Below are positions 51,795 through 59,912 of a stretch of 62,513 nt of DNA, piece after piece. The position numbers were made by a program, and so were the translations under genes. Position 1 is the first letter of the stretch, and each line of letters opens with the position of its first letter. The notes beneath the pieces are model-generated. The model had not been told where the DNA came from and ran no database searches. It was given only the letters and a program-made list of their open reading frames with translations. The DNA comes from an uncultured Collinsella sp. Lineage in GTDB: Bacteria; Actinomycetota; Coriobacteriia; Coriobacteriales; Coriobacteriaceae. Location of the stretch: contig UREM01000008.1 of the NCBI GenBank assembly GCA_900546775.1, forward strand, positions 1 to 62,513, written 5' to 3'.

Positions 51795-53522
51795 ATGGCG
51801 AACGACAGCAAGACATGGCGGTGCGGAAAGTACGAGCTCAGCTTTGACCGTCCGCGCATCATGGGCGTCCTCAACGTGACGCCCGATTCGTTTAGCGACG
51901 GCGGGGAGCACTTCGACCCGGATGCCGCCATCGAGTACGGCCTGGCGATGCTTGACGCCGGCGCCGACATCATCGACGTGGGCGGTGAGTCCACGCGCCC
52001 TGGCTTTACCCCGGTTAATCCCGACGAGGAGGCTCGCCGCGTGCTGCCCGTGGTGCGCGCGCTGGCCAAAGAGGGCGCCATCGTCTCGATCGATACGCGT
52101 CATGTGGCGGTTGCCAAGGCGGCCGTGCGCTGCGGCGCCTCGATCGTCAACGACGTGACCGGCTTCACCGACCCCAAGATGGTCGAGTTCGTTAAGACGA
52201 GCACCTGCGGCGTCATCGTGATGCACGCCGGCGAGGTCGCCACACCAGCACGCACGCACGCGACGGTGCAGCTCGATACCTCAGCTGCGGCGTTTGTTGC
52301 CGAGAAGGCACGCGAAGCGGCTGCCGAGGCCGCGCGCGAGGCCGAGAAGCCGGCCCGTCGCCGTCGCGGCAAGTTGCTGGGCGAGTCCAAGGTTGAGGCC
52401 AAGCTTCCGGGCGGTGTGGTACAGCCCTCGCTGCCGTTTGGCGAACCGGAGCCCGCGCCTGTTGACGAGCCAGAGACGCCGACTGCCGAGCAGGCTGCCC
52501 CTGCCGCCGCTGCGCCCGAGACCGTGCCCGCCGCTACCGAAGCCGCACCAGAGCCCAGCGACCACCTGGCCGCCATGATGCGCCGCAGTGCCCGCCGTGA
52601 GGAAGCCTACGTGCCCACCTCGCAGCTCCGCCGCTTTACCCTGCCCGATTCTGCGCCCATCATGCGCCGCGTCATGGGCTTTCTGTCCGACCAGGCCCGC
52701 ACGCTCATCCATGCCGGCGTGTCGCGCGACCGTATCTGCATCGATCCCGGCCCGGGCTTTGGCAAGACGGCCAACGAGGATGTCGTCATCCAGCGCGAGA
52801 CCGCCAAGATGGCGTCACTGGGCTATCCGCTCATGTGCGCCGTGTCGCGCAAACGTTTTGTGGGAGCCGTTTCGGGCGTGACCGAAGCCGCCGCGCGCGA
52901 TGCCGCCACGTTTGGCGTGTGCCTGGGCGCCATCCAGGCCGGCGCCAACATCGTGCGTGTGCATGACGTTGCGGGCTTTGCGCAGTTCCTGAACGGTTAC
53001 TGGGCCGTTGCCAAGCCGCAGCCGCGCCGCGCGTTTGTGGCCGTGGGTTCCAACCTGGGGCATCGCTGCGACAACATCCGTGCTGCGCGCGACATGATTG
53101 CCGAGATCCCGCTTACCTGCGTGTCCAACTGCTCGCGCATCTACGAGAGCGAGCCGGCCTACGAGACGCGCCAGGACGCATTTGCCAACGCCGTCATAGA
53201 GATCAAGACCGAGCTGGCGCCGTTGGTGCTGCTCGACGAGCTCATGAAGATCGAGGCCGAGCTGGGGCGCGACCGCTCCAAGAAGGCCAAGGTCAACGGC
53301 CCGCGCACCATCGACCTGGACCTGCTGTGGATGGACGGCGAGACCCACGGCGGCAAAAAGCTGCGCCTGCCGCATCCGCTCATTGGTGAGCGCGACTTTG
53401 TGCTGGTGCCGCTCGAGGACCTGATGCACGACCCGGCGCGGTTCTTCCGCTATAACGGTGTCGAGGTCAAGGAACCCGAGGATCGCGTGGGCCATATCGT
53501 GGGCGAATTGGGGCGTATGTAG
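51795..53522 (+). CDS. folP: Fused dihydropteroate synthase / HPPK with an internal low-complexity insertion
   Basis: A 575-residue bifunctional folate enzyme. DHPS part: GVLNVTPDSFSDGGEHF, IDVGGESTRPGFTPV, IVNDVTGF, then after an insertion ICIDPGPGFGKT and AVSRKRFVG. HPPK part from about residue 409: RAFVAVGSNLGHRCDNIRAA, YESEPAYETRQDAF, GPRTIDLDLLWMDG, LPHPLIGERDFVLVPL. Residues about 147-275 are a polar Ala/Pro/Glu/Arg-rich stretch inserted within the DHPS barrel, absent from usual DHPS. ATG 51795 is 6 nt after AGGAGG. Confidence 0.92.
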   Translation: MANDSKTWRCGKYELSFDRPRIMGVLNVTPDSFSDGGEHFDPDAAIEYGLAMLDAGADIIDVGGESTRPGFTPVNPDEEARRVLPVVRALAKEGAIVSIDTRHVAVAKAAVRCGASIVNDVTGFTDPKMVEFVKTSTCGVIVMHAGEVATPARTHATVQLDTSAAAFVAEKAREAAAEAAREAEKPARRRRGKLLGESKVEAKLPGGVVQPSLPFGEPEPAPVDEPETPTAEQAAPAAAAPETVPAATEAAPEPSDHLAAMMRRSARREEAYVPTSQLRRFTLPDSAPIMRRVMGFLSDQARTLIHAGVSRDRICIDPGPGFGKTANEDVVIQRETAKMASLGYPLMCAVSRKRFVGAVSGVTEAAARDAATFGVCLGAIQAGANIVRVHDVAGFAQFLNGYWAVAKPQPRRAFVAVGSNLGHRCDNIRAARDMIAEIPLTCVSNCSRIYESEPAYETRQDAFANAVIEIKTELAPLVLLDELMKIEAELGRDRSKKAKVNGPRTIDLDLLWMDGETHGGKKLRLPHPLIGERDFVLVPLEDLMHDPARFFRYNGVEVKEPEDRVGHIVGELGRM

Positions 53523-54224
53523 ATGATCGAGATGAATGCTGTTGTCGCCGGTACCGAGCTCGACGCGGCGCGTGACGCGGGCCGCGAGGGCGTGTCCGCG
53601 GGCTGGTGCGCGTGGAGCGTGGGCGATGCTTCGCTGACGTTTTCGCTGGTTGTGCGCCCCGATGTGAACATGCATGCCTTCCACGGCCTGCCGTTTGTGG
53701 CCGCGATGGGCATGATGGACGCGCTCGTGGGCACGGCTTCGACGCCGGGGTTGGGCCTTGCCGGTAAAGTGGGTATCCAGTGGCCGAGCGATATCGTGTG
53801 CGGTGCGCCTGCGTTTGAGGCGTCGCTCGCGCGTGTTGCCGTGAACGGCGGTGCCGGTGCTGCGGGCATGTTTGCCGCGGTGACGGTTGATATTGAGCGT
53901 GCGGCGCTGGGTGAGCTTGGCGTGGATATGGCAGATGAGGCGCTGATCGAGGCATTGGCCGCCGCTGTGCTGACCCGCGTTGACGCCTGGGCGGTTGCCG
54001 CCAACACGCCGCAGGGCGCTGCCGGCCCGCTGGCTCCGGTGCTGGGCGAGTACTTTGACATGGTGCCACTGCTGGGTCGTCAGGTCGCGGCGGTGTCGCC
54101 CAACGGCTTGCCGCTCGCAGTCGGTGTGTTTGCGGGCCTGGACATCTGGGGCCGCGCGACCATCAAGACCGATGCCGGCGAGCAGGAGTTTCCGCCCGAG
54201 GCCGTACGGATTCGCGGACTGTAA
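53523..54224 (+). CDS. BirA-like biotin/lipoate ligase-family protein, probably degenerate
   Basis: A 233-residue protein starting directly after the folP-folK stop. The order of motifs follows a biotin protein ligase: GKVGIQWPSDIVCG in place of the usual K-W-P-N-D, and a C-terminal SH3-like domain (LGRQVAAVSPNG, AGLDIWGRATIKTDAGEQEF). The N-terminal G-R-G-R-x-G motif and the key Lys are missing, so ligase activity is doubtful. No DNA-binding domain. Confidence 0.6.
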   Translation: MIEMNAVVAGTELDAARDAGREGVSAGWCAWSVGDASLTFSLVVRPDVNMHAFHGLPFVAAMGMMDALVGTASTPGLGLAGKVGIQWPSDIVCGAPAFEASLARVAVNGGAGAAGMFAAVTVDIERAALGELGVDMADEALIEALAAAVLTRVDAWAVAANTPQGAAGPLAPVLGEYFDMVPLLGRQVAAVSPNGLPLAVGVFAGLDIWGRATIKTDAGEQEFPPEAVRIRGL

Positions 54225-54322
54225 CGCGAGGCGCCCGCGCTCAAAGATAACGATGACAACGAAGCCCTCTTCGGCCTGTGCCGGGGAGGGTTTCGCCTAT
54301 CTGGTGAATGGGTTGCCAGCGC

Positions 54323-54365
54323 CCTATTCCTCAAAATTGAAAATTTTTCAGTTTTGAGGAATAGG
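54323..54365. terminator. Bidirectional terminator between BirA-like gene and coaX
   Basis: CCTATTCCTCAAAA pairs perfectly with TTTTGAGGAATAGG around an A/T loop. It overlaps the end of coaX and follows the BirA-like gene. Confidence 0.75.
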
Positions 54366-55196
54366 CTTGGCGAACGTTTGCGGGGCTGTGACATCGGGCG
54401 TGCTCGACTTATGTCCCTGTTTTACCCCCAGCTTCTGCATGCGGCGGTAGATTTCGCAGATGCCTTTGATGGTGAGCTGGCCGTCGACTATGTCGAAGGC
54501 ATCAGTCGAATCGGCGACGATGCTGGCGAGGCCGCCCGTGGCGATAACGGTGGCGTCCTCGCGCCCCAGCTCGCGCTTCATGCGCGCGACCAGGCCCTCG
54601 GCCATGGCGGCGGCGCCCGTTACGGCGCCGACCTTGATGCACTCCTCGGTATCGCGGCCGATGGCGTGCTCGGGCGCCTCGAGTGGAACGCTAGCGAGCT
54701 TGGCGGCTCGGGCGGCGAGCGCGTCCATCGAAATGCGGATGCCCGGCGCAATCGCTCCGCCAATGTAATAGCCGTCCTCGTCGATAACGTCGATATTGGT
54801 TGCGGTGCCAAAGTCCACCACGATCGCCGGAGCGCCGTAGAAGGTCTCGGCAGCGACGGCGTTGGCGATGCGGTCGGCACCAACGGCCTGGGGACGCGCC
54901 GCCCGCAGCTTGGTCACGGCCGCCGTCTGCGGGCCGATGACGATGGCGTCTGCCGCGATGCGGTTGGCCACGGCGTGCCACTCGCGCGAGAGCTGTGGCA
55001 CCACGCCGGCAAAGGCGATCGCGTCGACCGCGCCGAGCGAGAGGTCGTACATCTTAAAGAAGCCCATCAGGCGCACGTGGATTTCGTCGGCGGTATAGGA
55101 GCGGTCGGTGGGCATGCGCCACGACTGCACCAGCTCGTCTCCGTCAAACAGGCCCATGGCCGTCTGCGTATTTCCCATATCGATAGCGAGCAGCAT
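54348..55196 (-). CDS. coaX: Type III pantothenate kinase
   Basis: A 282-residue CoaX, first step of CoA synthesis. MLLAIDMGNTQTAMGLFDG phosphate motif, VGADRIANAVAA, IVVDFGTATNIDVI, GAIAPGI and ATGGLASIV are typical. ATG 55196 follows CGGGAG by 6 nt; the 7 extra residues from 55217 are not expected in the family. A 31-residue C-terminal extension beyond the fold is unremarkable low complexity. Confidence 0.94.
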   Translation of the reverse strand: MLLAIDMGNTQTAMGLFDGDELVQSWRMPTDRSYTADEIHVRLMGFFKMYDLSLGAVDAIAFAGVVPQLSREWHAVANRIAADAIVIGPQTAAVTKLRAARPQAVGADRIANAVAAETFYGAPAIVVDFGTATNIDVIDEDGYYIGGAIAPGIRISMDALAARAAKLASVPLEAPEHAIGRDTEECIKVGAVTGAAAMAEGLVARMKRELGREDATVIATGGLASIVADSTDAFDIVDGQLTIKGICEIYRRMQKLGVKQGHKSSTPDVTAPQTFAKPIPQN

Positions 55197-55393
55197 GTCT
55201 ACTCCCGGTGTTGGCATAAAAGGACGCGCACCATTGTATACGTGCCGTCGACGGCGCTCGGCCGCGATTCGTTTACGGTGATAGGGGCTGAGGGGTTTTA
55301 AATATGAAGGAATTATGCTCTACGAGATTTTCCTTGCCGTTTACCGAACTCCCGCGTAATATTCTTTCTTGCGCACATGAGGCGCCCAGACAT

Positions 55394-55470
55394 TGCGGGG
55401 TGGAGCAGTCTGGTAGCTCGCCGGGCTCATAACCCGGAGGTCGTAGGTTCAAATCCTGCCCCCGCGACCA
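55394..55470 (+). tRNA. Initiator tRNA-Met (CAU)
   Basis: A 77-nt cloverleaf with encoded CCA. Anticodon loop CTCATAA on a CCGGG/CCCGG stem with the three G-C pairs diagnostic of initiators; D stem GAGC/GCTC has A11-T24; T arm GTAGG-TTCAAAT-CCTGC. The first pair is T1-G72, a weak wobble in place of the usual C1-A72 mismatch. Confidence 0.95.
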
Positions 55471-55480
55471 AGAACTTGCA

Positions 55481-55506
55481 GCTCGGAAGCAAAATTGCTT
55501 CCGAGC
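55481..55506 (+). terminator. Terminator of the tRNA-Met gene
   Basis: GCTCGGAAGCAA pairs with TTGCTTCCGAGC, then TTTTTCTTT. Confidence 0.9.
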
Positions 55507-55526
55507 TTTTTCTTTATCGGTTTACC

Positions 55527-55548
55527 TTGCGGGTGAATTGCGGGTGAA
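55527..55548. repeat. 11-bp tandem duplication TTGCGGGTGAA
   Basis: Two exact adjacent copies (55527-55537 and 55538-55548) at the border between the tRNA and the accessory region. This could be arm-type integrase sites or integration debris. The rest of 55507-55700 shows only weak inverted repeats and no gene. Confidence 0.5.
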
Positions 55549-55700
55549 TCCTGAGTCAATTTATTATGTGAAGCAGATAAACCATTGATAATCGCGGACC
55601 GGTCGGCTTGACTTATCGACCGATAAACTCCAATTGGGAGGAGTCCCGGCGGTCCTTAGCTAAAATAGTGACGTCTGAATAACAACAAGGGAGTCGCTAT

Positions 55701-55883
55701 ATGAAGACCGTCTACGATGCCCTTGACCCTATCGTCAACGGGTCGGCAACGACCAAGGAGAAGGGCGACAAGTACGAGGCGGCCTGCGTTTACTATCTCA
55801 AGAACGACCCCTTCTACGCGCTGTTCCTTTCCCGTGTCGGGACGATAACCCAGGCACCCGAATGGGATAACAGTTTGTTTTAA
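55701..55883 (+). pseudogene. N-terminal remnant of a restriction-type helicase
   Basis: A 60-codon frame after AAGGGAG. TKEKGDKYEAACVYYLKNDP and the segment ending in a Trp resemble the start of large DEAD/DEAH helicase-nucleases of restriction or defence systems, which begin with a KGxxYE-type motif. The frame stops at residue 60, whereas such proteins run beyond 1000 residues. I read it as a truncated leftover; a genuine small protein is possible. Confidence 0.55.
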
Positions 55884-55898
55884 GGGAAAGGAAGCCGT

Positions 55899-56822
55899 AT
55901 GGCGAAAAAGGGATATATCTTCTGGGACAGCGAGACGGCGAATCCCCAGCAGAGGATATGCCAGGTCGCTTATATCCTCACGGATCTTGAGGGAAACTGC
56001 CTGGGCGACCCGGTTTGCCGGGTGATCAATCCTGAGAGCGAGATTGGTTGGTGGAGTAGGTCTCATCTGGAAATCGATTGGGACTCACTGGACGACATGC
56101 CGACCTTTGTCCGCTTCTGGGAGGATGCCGGTCTGGCGGATTTGCTGCGAGACTACATCCTGGTCGCGCATAACGCCAACGGCGCCGACATCCACCACAT
56201 CAAGAAGAGTCTGGCTGCCTACGACATCGAAATGCCCGAGATCGAAGTAATCGATACGATGCTGGTGGCGAAGCAGAAGGGTCTGCCCGGAGCGCTTGTC
56301 GACCTCTGCGAGCATTACGGCGTGCATCTTGATAGCCACCACGATGCCATGAGCGACGCCGAGGCGTGCCTTGGGGTTTTCCGTGGGCTGGCCGGCGAGT
56401 TCGGTGCGCTCGAGCCCGCCGTTTGGGCTCCGAATGCCTCCTCCCATCATGGCCGCAAGCGTGTTTTCACGGGCTTGGGACTGGTGAACGGGTCGCAGGA
56501 AACCATCGAAGAGGTTTTGGCGAAAGCCGAGGAGGCGGGCCACAGGGGCGATCCGGGCGAAATCACTGATCCGGTCGGACTCAAGGTGAAGGTATCCGGC
56601 GTTACTCCGGGCTACAATCGCGATGAGATCCTTGCCGCACTTAAGGAATGCGGGATGAAAGCGACCGATGGCAAGCCCGCGCAGAGCACGAAGTACCTCG
56701 CAATAGGCGACAACGTGGGACGAAGCAAGCTCGACGCAGTTTTCAGCGGCAACTCGCAGGCAAAAATCGTCACGACGGGCGAGTTGCTTGAGGTCATGAA
56801 CCGATTTGGCAAGGCGGAATAG
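55899..56822 (+). CDS. DnaQ-like 3'-5' exonuclease with C-terminal BRCT domain
   Basis: A 307-residue protein. Exonuclease motifs: I FWDSETANP (D-x-E), II ILVAHNANGADIHH, III HHDAMSDAEAC. After a linker, residues about 225-305 form a BRCT-like domain (VKVSGVTPGYNRDEILAALK, KYLAIGDNVGRSKLDAV). Such fusions act on DNA ends in repair or defence. AAAGGAAGCC precedes the ATG. It begins an operon with the next two genes. Confidence 0.85.
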   Translation: MAKKGYIFWDSETANPQQRICQVAYILTDLEGNCLGDPVCRVINPESEIGWWSRSHLEIDWDSLDDMPTFVRFWEDAGLADLLRDYILVAHNANGADIHHIKKSLAAYDIEMPEIEVIDTMLVAKQKGLPGALVDLCEHYGVHLDSHHDAMSDAEACLGVFRGLAGEFGALEPAVWAPNASSHHGRKRVFTGLGLVNGSQETIEEVLAKAEEAGHRGDPGEITDPVGLKVKVSGVTPGYNRDEILAALKECGMKATDGKPAQSTKYLAIGDNVGRSKLDAVFSGNSQAKIVTTGELLEVMNRFGKAE

Positions 56823-56837
56823 AAGGGAAGGCTCGAT

Positions 56838-57545
56838 ATGGCCGTCAATTTGAAAACCGTAAAAGACACGGTGAATCTTGCAGCGGGGGTTTTAGCCGCC
56901 GCCGCCGGGGTTGTCGATGGGGCAAAGCAGCTCGGTTTCGATGTCGATGGAGCCGTGAAAAGCGCTGCCGACGGGGCAACCAACGGCGCGCGTGCTGTTG
57001 CCGACGGCATCGGCAAGGGATTTGGTGCGGCGGCGGAAGGCGTCGGCGCGGCAGCCGGCGCGTTGGGGGATGCCACGAAGGCGTTCCAGGACTCAAGGGC
57101 CGCCGCGGAGGCTCGCAAGAAGATCGATGCCGCCAGGCAATCAATATTTGAAGGCGCGTCGACGGTGATGCCCCTGCACGAGTTCATCTGCCAGCAGGTC
57201 AAAGCCTCCGAAGCTGCGTTCAACGGCTACGATATGCCCGGCTGCTATCTCATCGCGACATACCGCAGGCATGACCACGATAAGAACTTCAGCGACTATC
57301 TCGGAATATACGTGGGGTCAAGTGAGCGTATGGCGGACGATATCGCGTCCATACCTACGCGATTGGGCGATCCGGATGTCTACGCTGACTACAAGTACCG
57401 ACAAAACATTTTGCTATTCGTGTATCCGTGCGAGCTGAAGGACGTCGACGAACGTCGTGGGCTCCTGCTGCGTTCGTTTGACGGCGAGAGGCTCTACAAC
57501 GGCACTGGATTATCGGTCGAGAGGGCGGCGGATGAAGACCTATAA
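56838..57545 (+). CDS. GIY-YIG-like protein with Gly/Ala-rich amphipathic N-terminus
   Basis: A 235-residue protein. Residues 1-95 are Gly/Ala-rich helices (GVLAAAAGVVDGAKQLGFDV, GIGKGFGAAAEGVGAAAG), possibly membrane-active or coiled. Residues about 130-225 look like a GIY-YIG nuclease: PGCYLIATYRR, YLGIYVGSSERMADDI, and ERRGLLLRSFDGERLYN with the expected Glu and Asn. The match is by motif reading only. AAGGGAAGGC precedes the ATG. It overlaps the next gene by 14 bases. Confidence 0.6.
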   Translation: MAVNLKTVKDTVNLAAGVLAAAAGVVDGAKQLGFDVDGAVKSAADGATNGARAVADGIGKGFGAAAEGVGAAAGALGDATKAFQDSRAAAEARKKIDAARQSIFEGASTVMPLHEFICQQVKASEAAFNGYDMPGCYLIATYRRHDHDKNFSDYLGIYVGSSERMADDIASIPTRLGDPDVYADYKYRQNILLFVYPCELKDVDERRGLLLRSFDGERLYNGTGLSVERAADEDL

Positions 57546-58464
57546 CCTGGACACCATCCATAAGGTCCCCCTGCGCGAGGTGTGGCCGCATGAGGCCCAC
57601 GACTTCACCAAGTGGCTGGCCGAGGAGCAGAACCTCGCAACCCTCGGGACGGCGGTCGGAATCGAGCTCGAGCTCATAGAGACGGAGTCCTCGGTCGGAT
57701 CGTTCAACGTGGACATCTACGCGCAGGAGTCCGGTACGGGCCGCAAGGTGATCATCGAGAACCAGCTCGAGGACACCAACCACGACCATCTCGGCAAGGT
57801 GATCACGTACGCCGCCGGCAAGGGCGCCGAGGTCGTCATCTGGGTCGTGGCGCGCGCCCGCGACGAGCACCGCCAGGCCATCGAGTGGCTCAACCAGCAC
57901 ACCGACAGCGACTTCGGGTTCTTCCTGGTCGAGGTCGAGCTCTGGAAGATCGGGGACTCCCTGCCCGCCCCGCGCTTCGGCGTGGTCGAGCAGCCGAACG
58001 AGTGGACCAAGACCGTGAAGCTCTCCGAGGGGCTCAGCGAGACCGAGAAGGTCAAGCTGGCGTACTGGACGGCCTACCGCGATGTGGCGGGCGGCCATCC
58101 GGAGTTCCTCGAGGAGTTCAGCCCGCAGAAGCCCAGCAAGGACCATTGGTCGACGCTTCGCCTGGGGGTCTCGGCATACCATCTCGCCCTGCTCATCGAC
58201 ACGCAAAGGGGCCGCACGGGCATCGAGCTGTACGTGGACGACGACAAGGAGATCGGGCACCGCGCCATCGCCAACAGCGGGGTCTTCGAGGAGCGCCTCG
58301 GGCTGACGGCGGCACCCTTCGATGCGAAAAAGGCATCGGGGCTGCGCTTCTACAAGGCGGGCCACCCCATCAAGGGCCACCAGGACGCATGGCCGGGGTA
58401 CATCGAGGAGCAGCTCGGATGGGCCCTCGAGATGAAAAAAATAATCGCGGAGATCGAGCTCTAA
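57532..58464 (+). CDS. PD-(D/E)XK nuclease-fold protein with DUF4268
   Basis: A 310-residue protein. The N-terminal half has a nuclease-type core: SFNVDIYAQESGTGRKVIIE then NQLEDTNHDHLGKVITYAAG, i.e. D...E-x-Q as in DUF91/Mrr-like enzymes. The C-terminal half is DUF4268 (YWTAYRDV, GIELYVDDDKEIGHRAI, LRFYKAGHPI). These proteins occur near restriction and phage-defence genes. ATG 57532 lies within the end of the previous gene after GAGAGGG, implying coupled translation. Confidence 0.85.
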   Translation: MKTYNLDTIHKVPLREVWPHEAHDFTKWLAEEQNLATLGTAVGIELELIETESSVGSFNVDIYAQESGTGRKVIIENQLEDTNHDHLGKVITYAAGKGAEVVIWVVARARDEHRQAIEWLNQHTDSDFGFFLVEVELWKIGDSLPAPRFGVVEQPNEWTKTVKLSEGLSETEKVKLAYWTAYRDVAGGHPEFLEEFSPQKPSKDHWSTLRLGVSAYHLALLIDTQRGRTGIELYVDDDKEIGHRAIANSGVFEERLGLTAAPFDAKKASGLRFYKAGHPIKGHQDAWPGYIEEQLGWALEMKKIIAEIEL

Positions 58465-58465
58465 A

Positions 58466-58497
58466 AAACGCCCCGGCAGTAAATTGCCGGGGCGTTT
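58466..58497. terminator. Bidirectional terminator
   Basis: AAACGCCCCGGCA pairs with TGCCGGGGCGTTT, with A-run upstream and TCTTATT downstream; it ends the nuclease operon and the convergent small gene. Confidence 0.88.
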
Positions 58498-58498
58498 C

Positions 58499-58693
58499 TT
58501 ATTGACGTGATTTAGCACTGGCCGTTTCGGTCCGAATGCGCCGCTCGGTTTCTTCGAGGTCCCTGACGATCCTCCCCAGCGCCATGCAGTAATGCGCGAA
58601 GACCGGGTCCTCCTTACCGAATCGGTCCTCGCAGCAGAAAAGCATCGACTCATGAAGGCAAGTGAGCTCGTAAATGATGTCTTCGAGTTCCAT
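58499..58693 (-). CDS. Small helical protein, function unknown
   Basis: A 64-residue acidic protein (MELEDIIYELTCLHESMLFC, then RTETASAKSRQ at the end) that reads as two helices. ATG 58693 follows AAAGGAG. Typical of small accessory genes on conjugative elements; no family recognised. Confidence 0.65.
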   Translation of the reverse strand: MELEDIIYELTCLHESMLFCCEDRFGKEDPVFAHYCMALGRIVRDLEETERRIRTETASAKSRQ

Positions 58694-59011
58694 GCGACTC
58701 CTTTCAAAAAGTAAATAGGGCCTTAAATGGTATCGATGTTGGACGCGGGCTGCCGGCGTCCGCCGTGAATCGGCCACGGCTCCGCGGCCGGGTGGCACCT
58801 CCGCTACGCCGCGTCAAGGGGGCCCATGAGACCCCGCACAAACCTCCGCTCCGCTCCGGTTGGTGGAGGTCGTCATGGACCTCCCTTGACCCGTCTTCAC
58901 TCCGGTGCGGCTTTGCAGGGAGCAAAGCCGACGACGACGCGCGGCGTCGCCATTCGGCTTTGCCCGCAGGGGCGAGATGTTGAGGGCCACGTGCCCGGAA
59001 CGGAGGAAGAC
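58694..59011. other. Hairpin-dense intergenic region
   Basis: A 318-base gap without a convincing gene. It holds an imperfect inverted repeat of about 23 nt arms (58811-58833 with about 58869-58893, GTCAAGGGGGCCCATGA against TCATGGACCTCCCTTGAC) and a hairpin CGGCTTTGC...GCAAAGCCG (near 58910-58932). It could be an origin-of-transfer-like or repeat-derived region. Confidence 0.45.
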
Positions 59012-59311
59012 ATGCAGCAGCTGATGACCGTGGAAATCGCCAAGACGGTGCCGGGGCTCTATGGGCAGGACGGGGCGGAGGACCCCACGGTCTACGCCCA
59101 CTACTTCTCGTGCGTGAACGGATGGGACTGGTGGCTGCTCGAGTTCGACGGAACGGACGAGGCGTTCGGCCTCGTCGAGGGCTACGACGACGAGCTCGGC
59201 TACTTCAGCATCAAGGAGATGGCCGAGCTGAACCGCCAGATGGGGTTCGCCGCCGTCGAGCGCGACGAGCACTTCTCCCCGAGGCCGCTCAGCGCCGTCA
59301 GGAGGAGGTAG
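59012..59311 (+). CDS. DUF2958 domain protein
   Basis: A 99-residue protein fitting DUF2958 (KTVPGLYGQDG, WWLLEFDGTDEAFGLVEG, ELGYFSIKEMAELNRQMGF). The family is common on plasmids and conjugative elements, of unknown function. ATG 59012 follows GGAGGAAGAC. It is 4 nt upstream of the next gene. Confidence 0.85.
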   Translation: MQQLMTVEIAKTVPGLYGQDGAEDPTVYAHYFSCVNGWDWWLLEFDGTDEAFGLVEGYDDELGYFSIKEMAELNRQMGFAAVERDEHFSPRPLSAVRRR

Positions 59312-59315
59312 CCGC

Positions 59316-59912
59316 ATGGTCACGGTCGAGTTCGACTCCATGGGCGAGGCGGTCCGCCTCGCCCTCGTGGCCGGTGAGTATGTGGGCGGCGGCCTGGCCG
59401 TCCTCCTCCTCGACGCCACGGACCCGCGCTCCGAGGGCTACATGGCCGGGTGGGGCGCGCTCACGGCGAACGTGCCGGCGGCGGCCGAGTGGTGCCGCGG
59501 GCGCGGCGACATCGCCATCGACGCCGACGTGCCCGCGTCGCTCCTCGAGGCGCTCGAGGCCGCCGGCTTGCTCCGCATGGCCGGCCGCTCGGCGGCGTCC
59601 GGGATGGCCCGCTACCCGCTGGCCACGGTCGCCGGGCGCGCCCTCGACGGCATGGGCGGCCTGAGCGAGACCCTCGAGGAGGCCCTCGGCTCGACGGTCG
59701 TCGTCGAGTACGAGTCGGGAGGCGACGGCGGGGCGTTTGAGGTTGGGACCGCGCCGGCGCGCTCGGCCGAGCTCGGGCGCCTCATCGCCGCCGCGAGGTC
59801 CGAGGTCGACGCGTTGGCGGGCGCCGGCGGATGGGCTGCCGTCCGGGTCGGTTTCGGGGATGCCGGGACCATCGACTGCGAGACGGGCCGGACGGTCTAC
59901 GTCGCGGGGTGA
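59316..59912 (+). CDS. Hypothetical accessory-element protein
   Basis: A 198-residue Ala/Gly-rich acidic protein, very high GC. AGGAGGTAGCCGC precedes the ATG. No family recognised. It is coupled to the DUF2958 gene, so likely part of the same element module. Confidence 0.7.
   Translation: MVTVEFDSMGEAVRLALVAGEYVGGGLAVLLLDATDPRSEGYMAGWGALTANVPAAAEWCRGRGDIAIDADVPASLLEALEAAGLLRMAGRSAASGMARYPLATVAGRALDGMGGLSETLEEALGSTVVVEYESGGDGGAFEVGTAPARSAELGRLIAAARSEVDALAGAGGWAAVRVGFGDAGTIDCETGRTVYVAG

Noticed and set aside
58704..58925. Small minus-strand ORF in the hairpin-rich gap
   Set aside because: No ribosome site, Arg/Ser/Pro-rich noise, and interrupted by inverted repeats.
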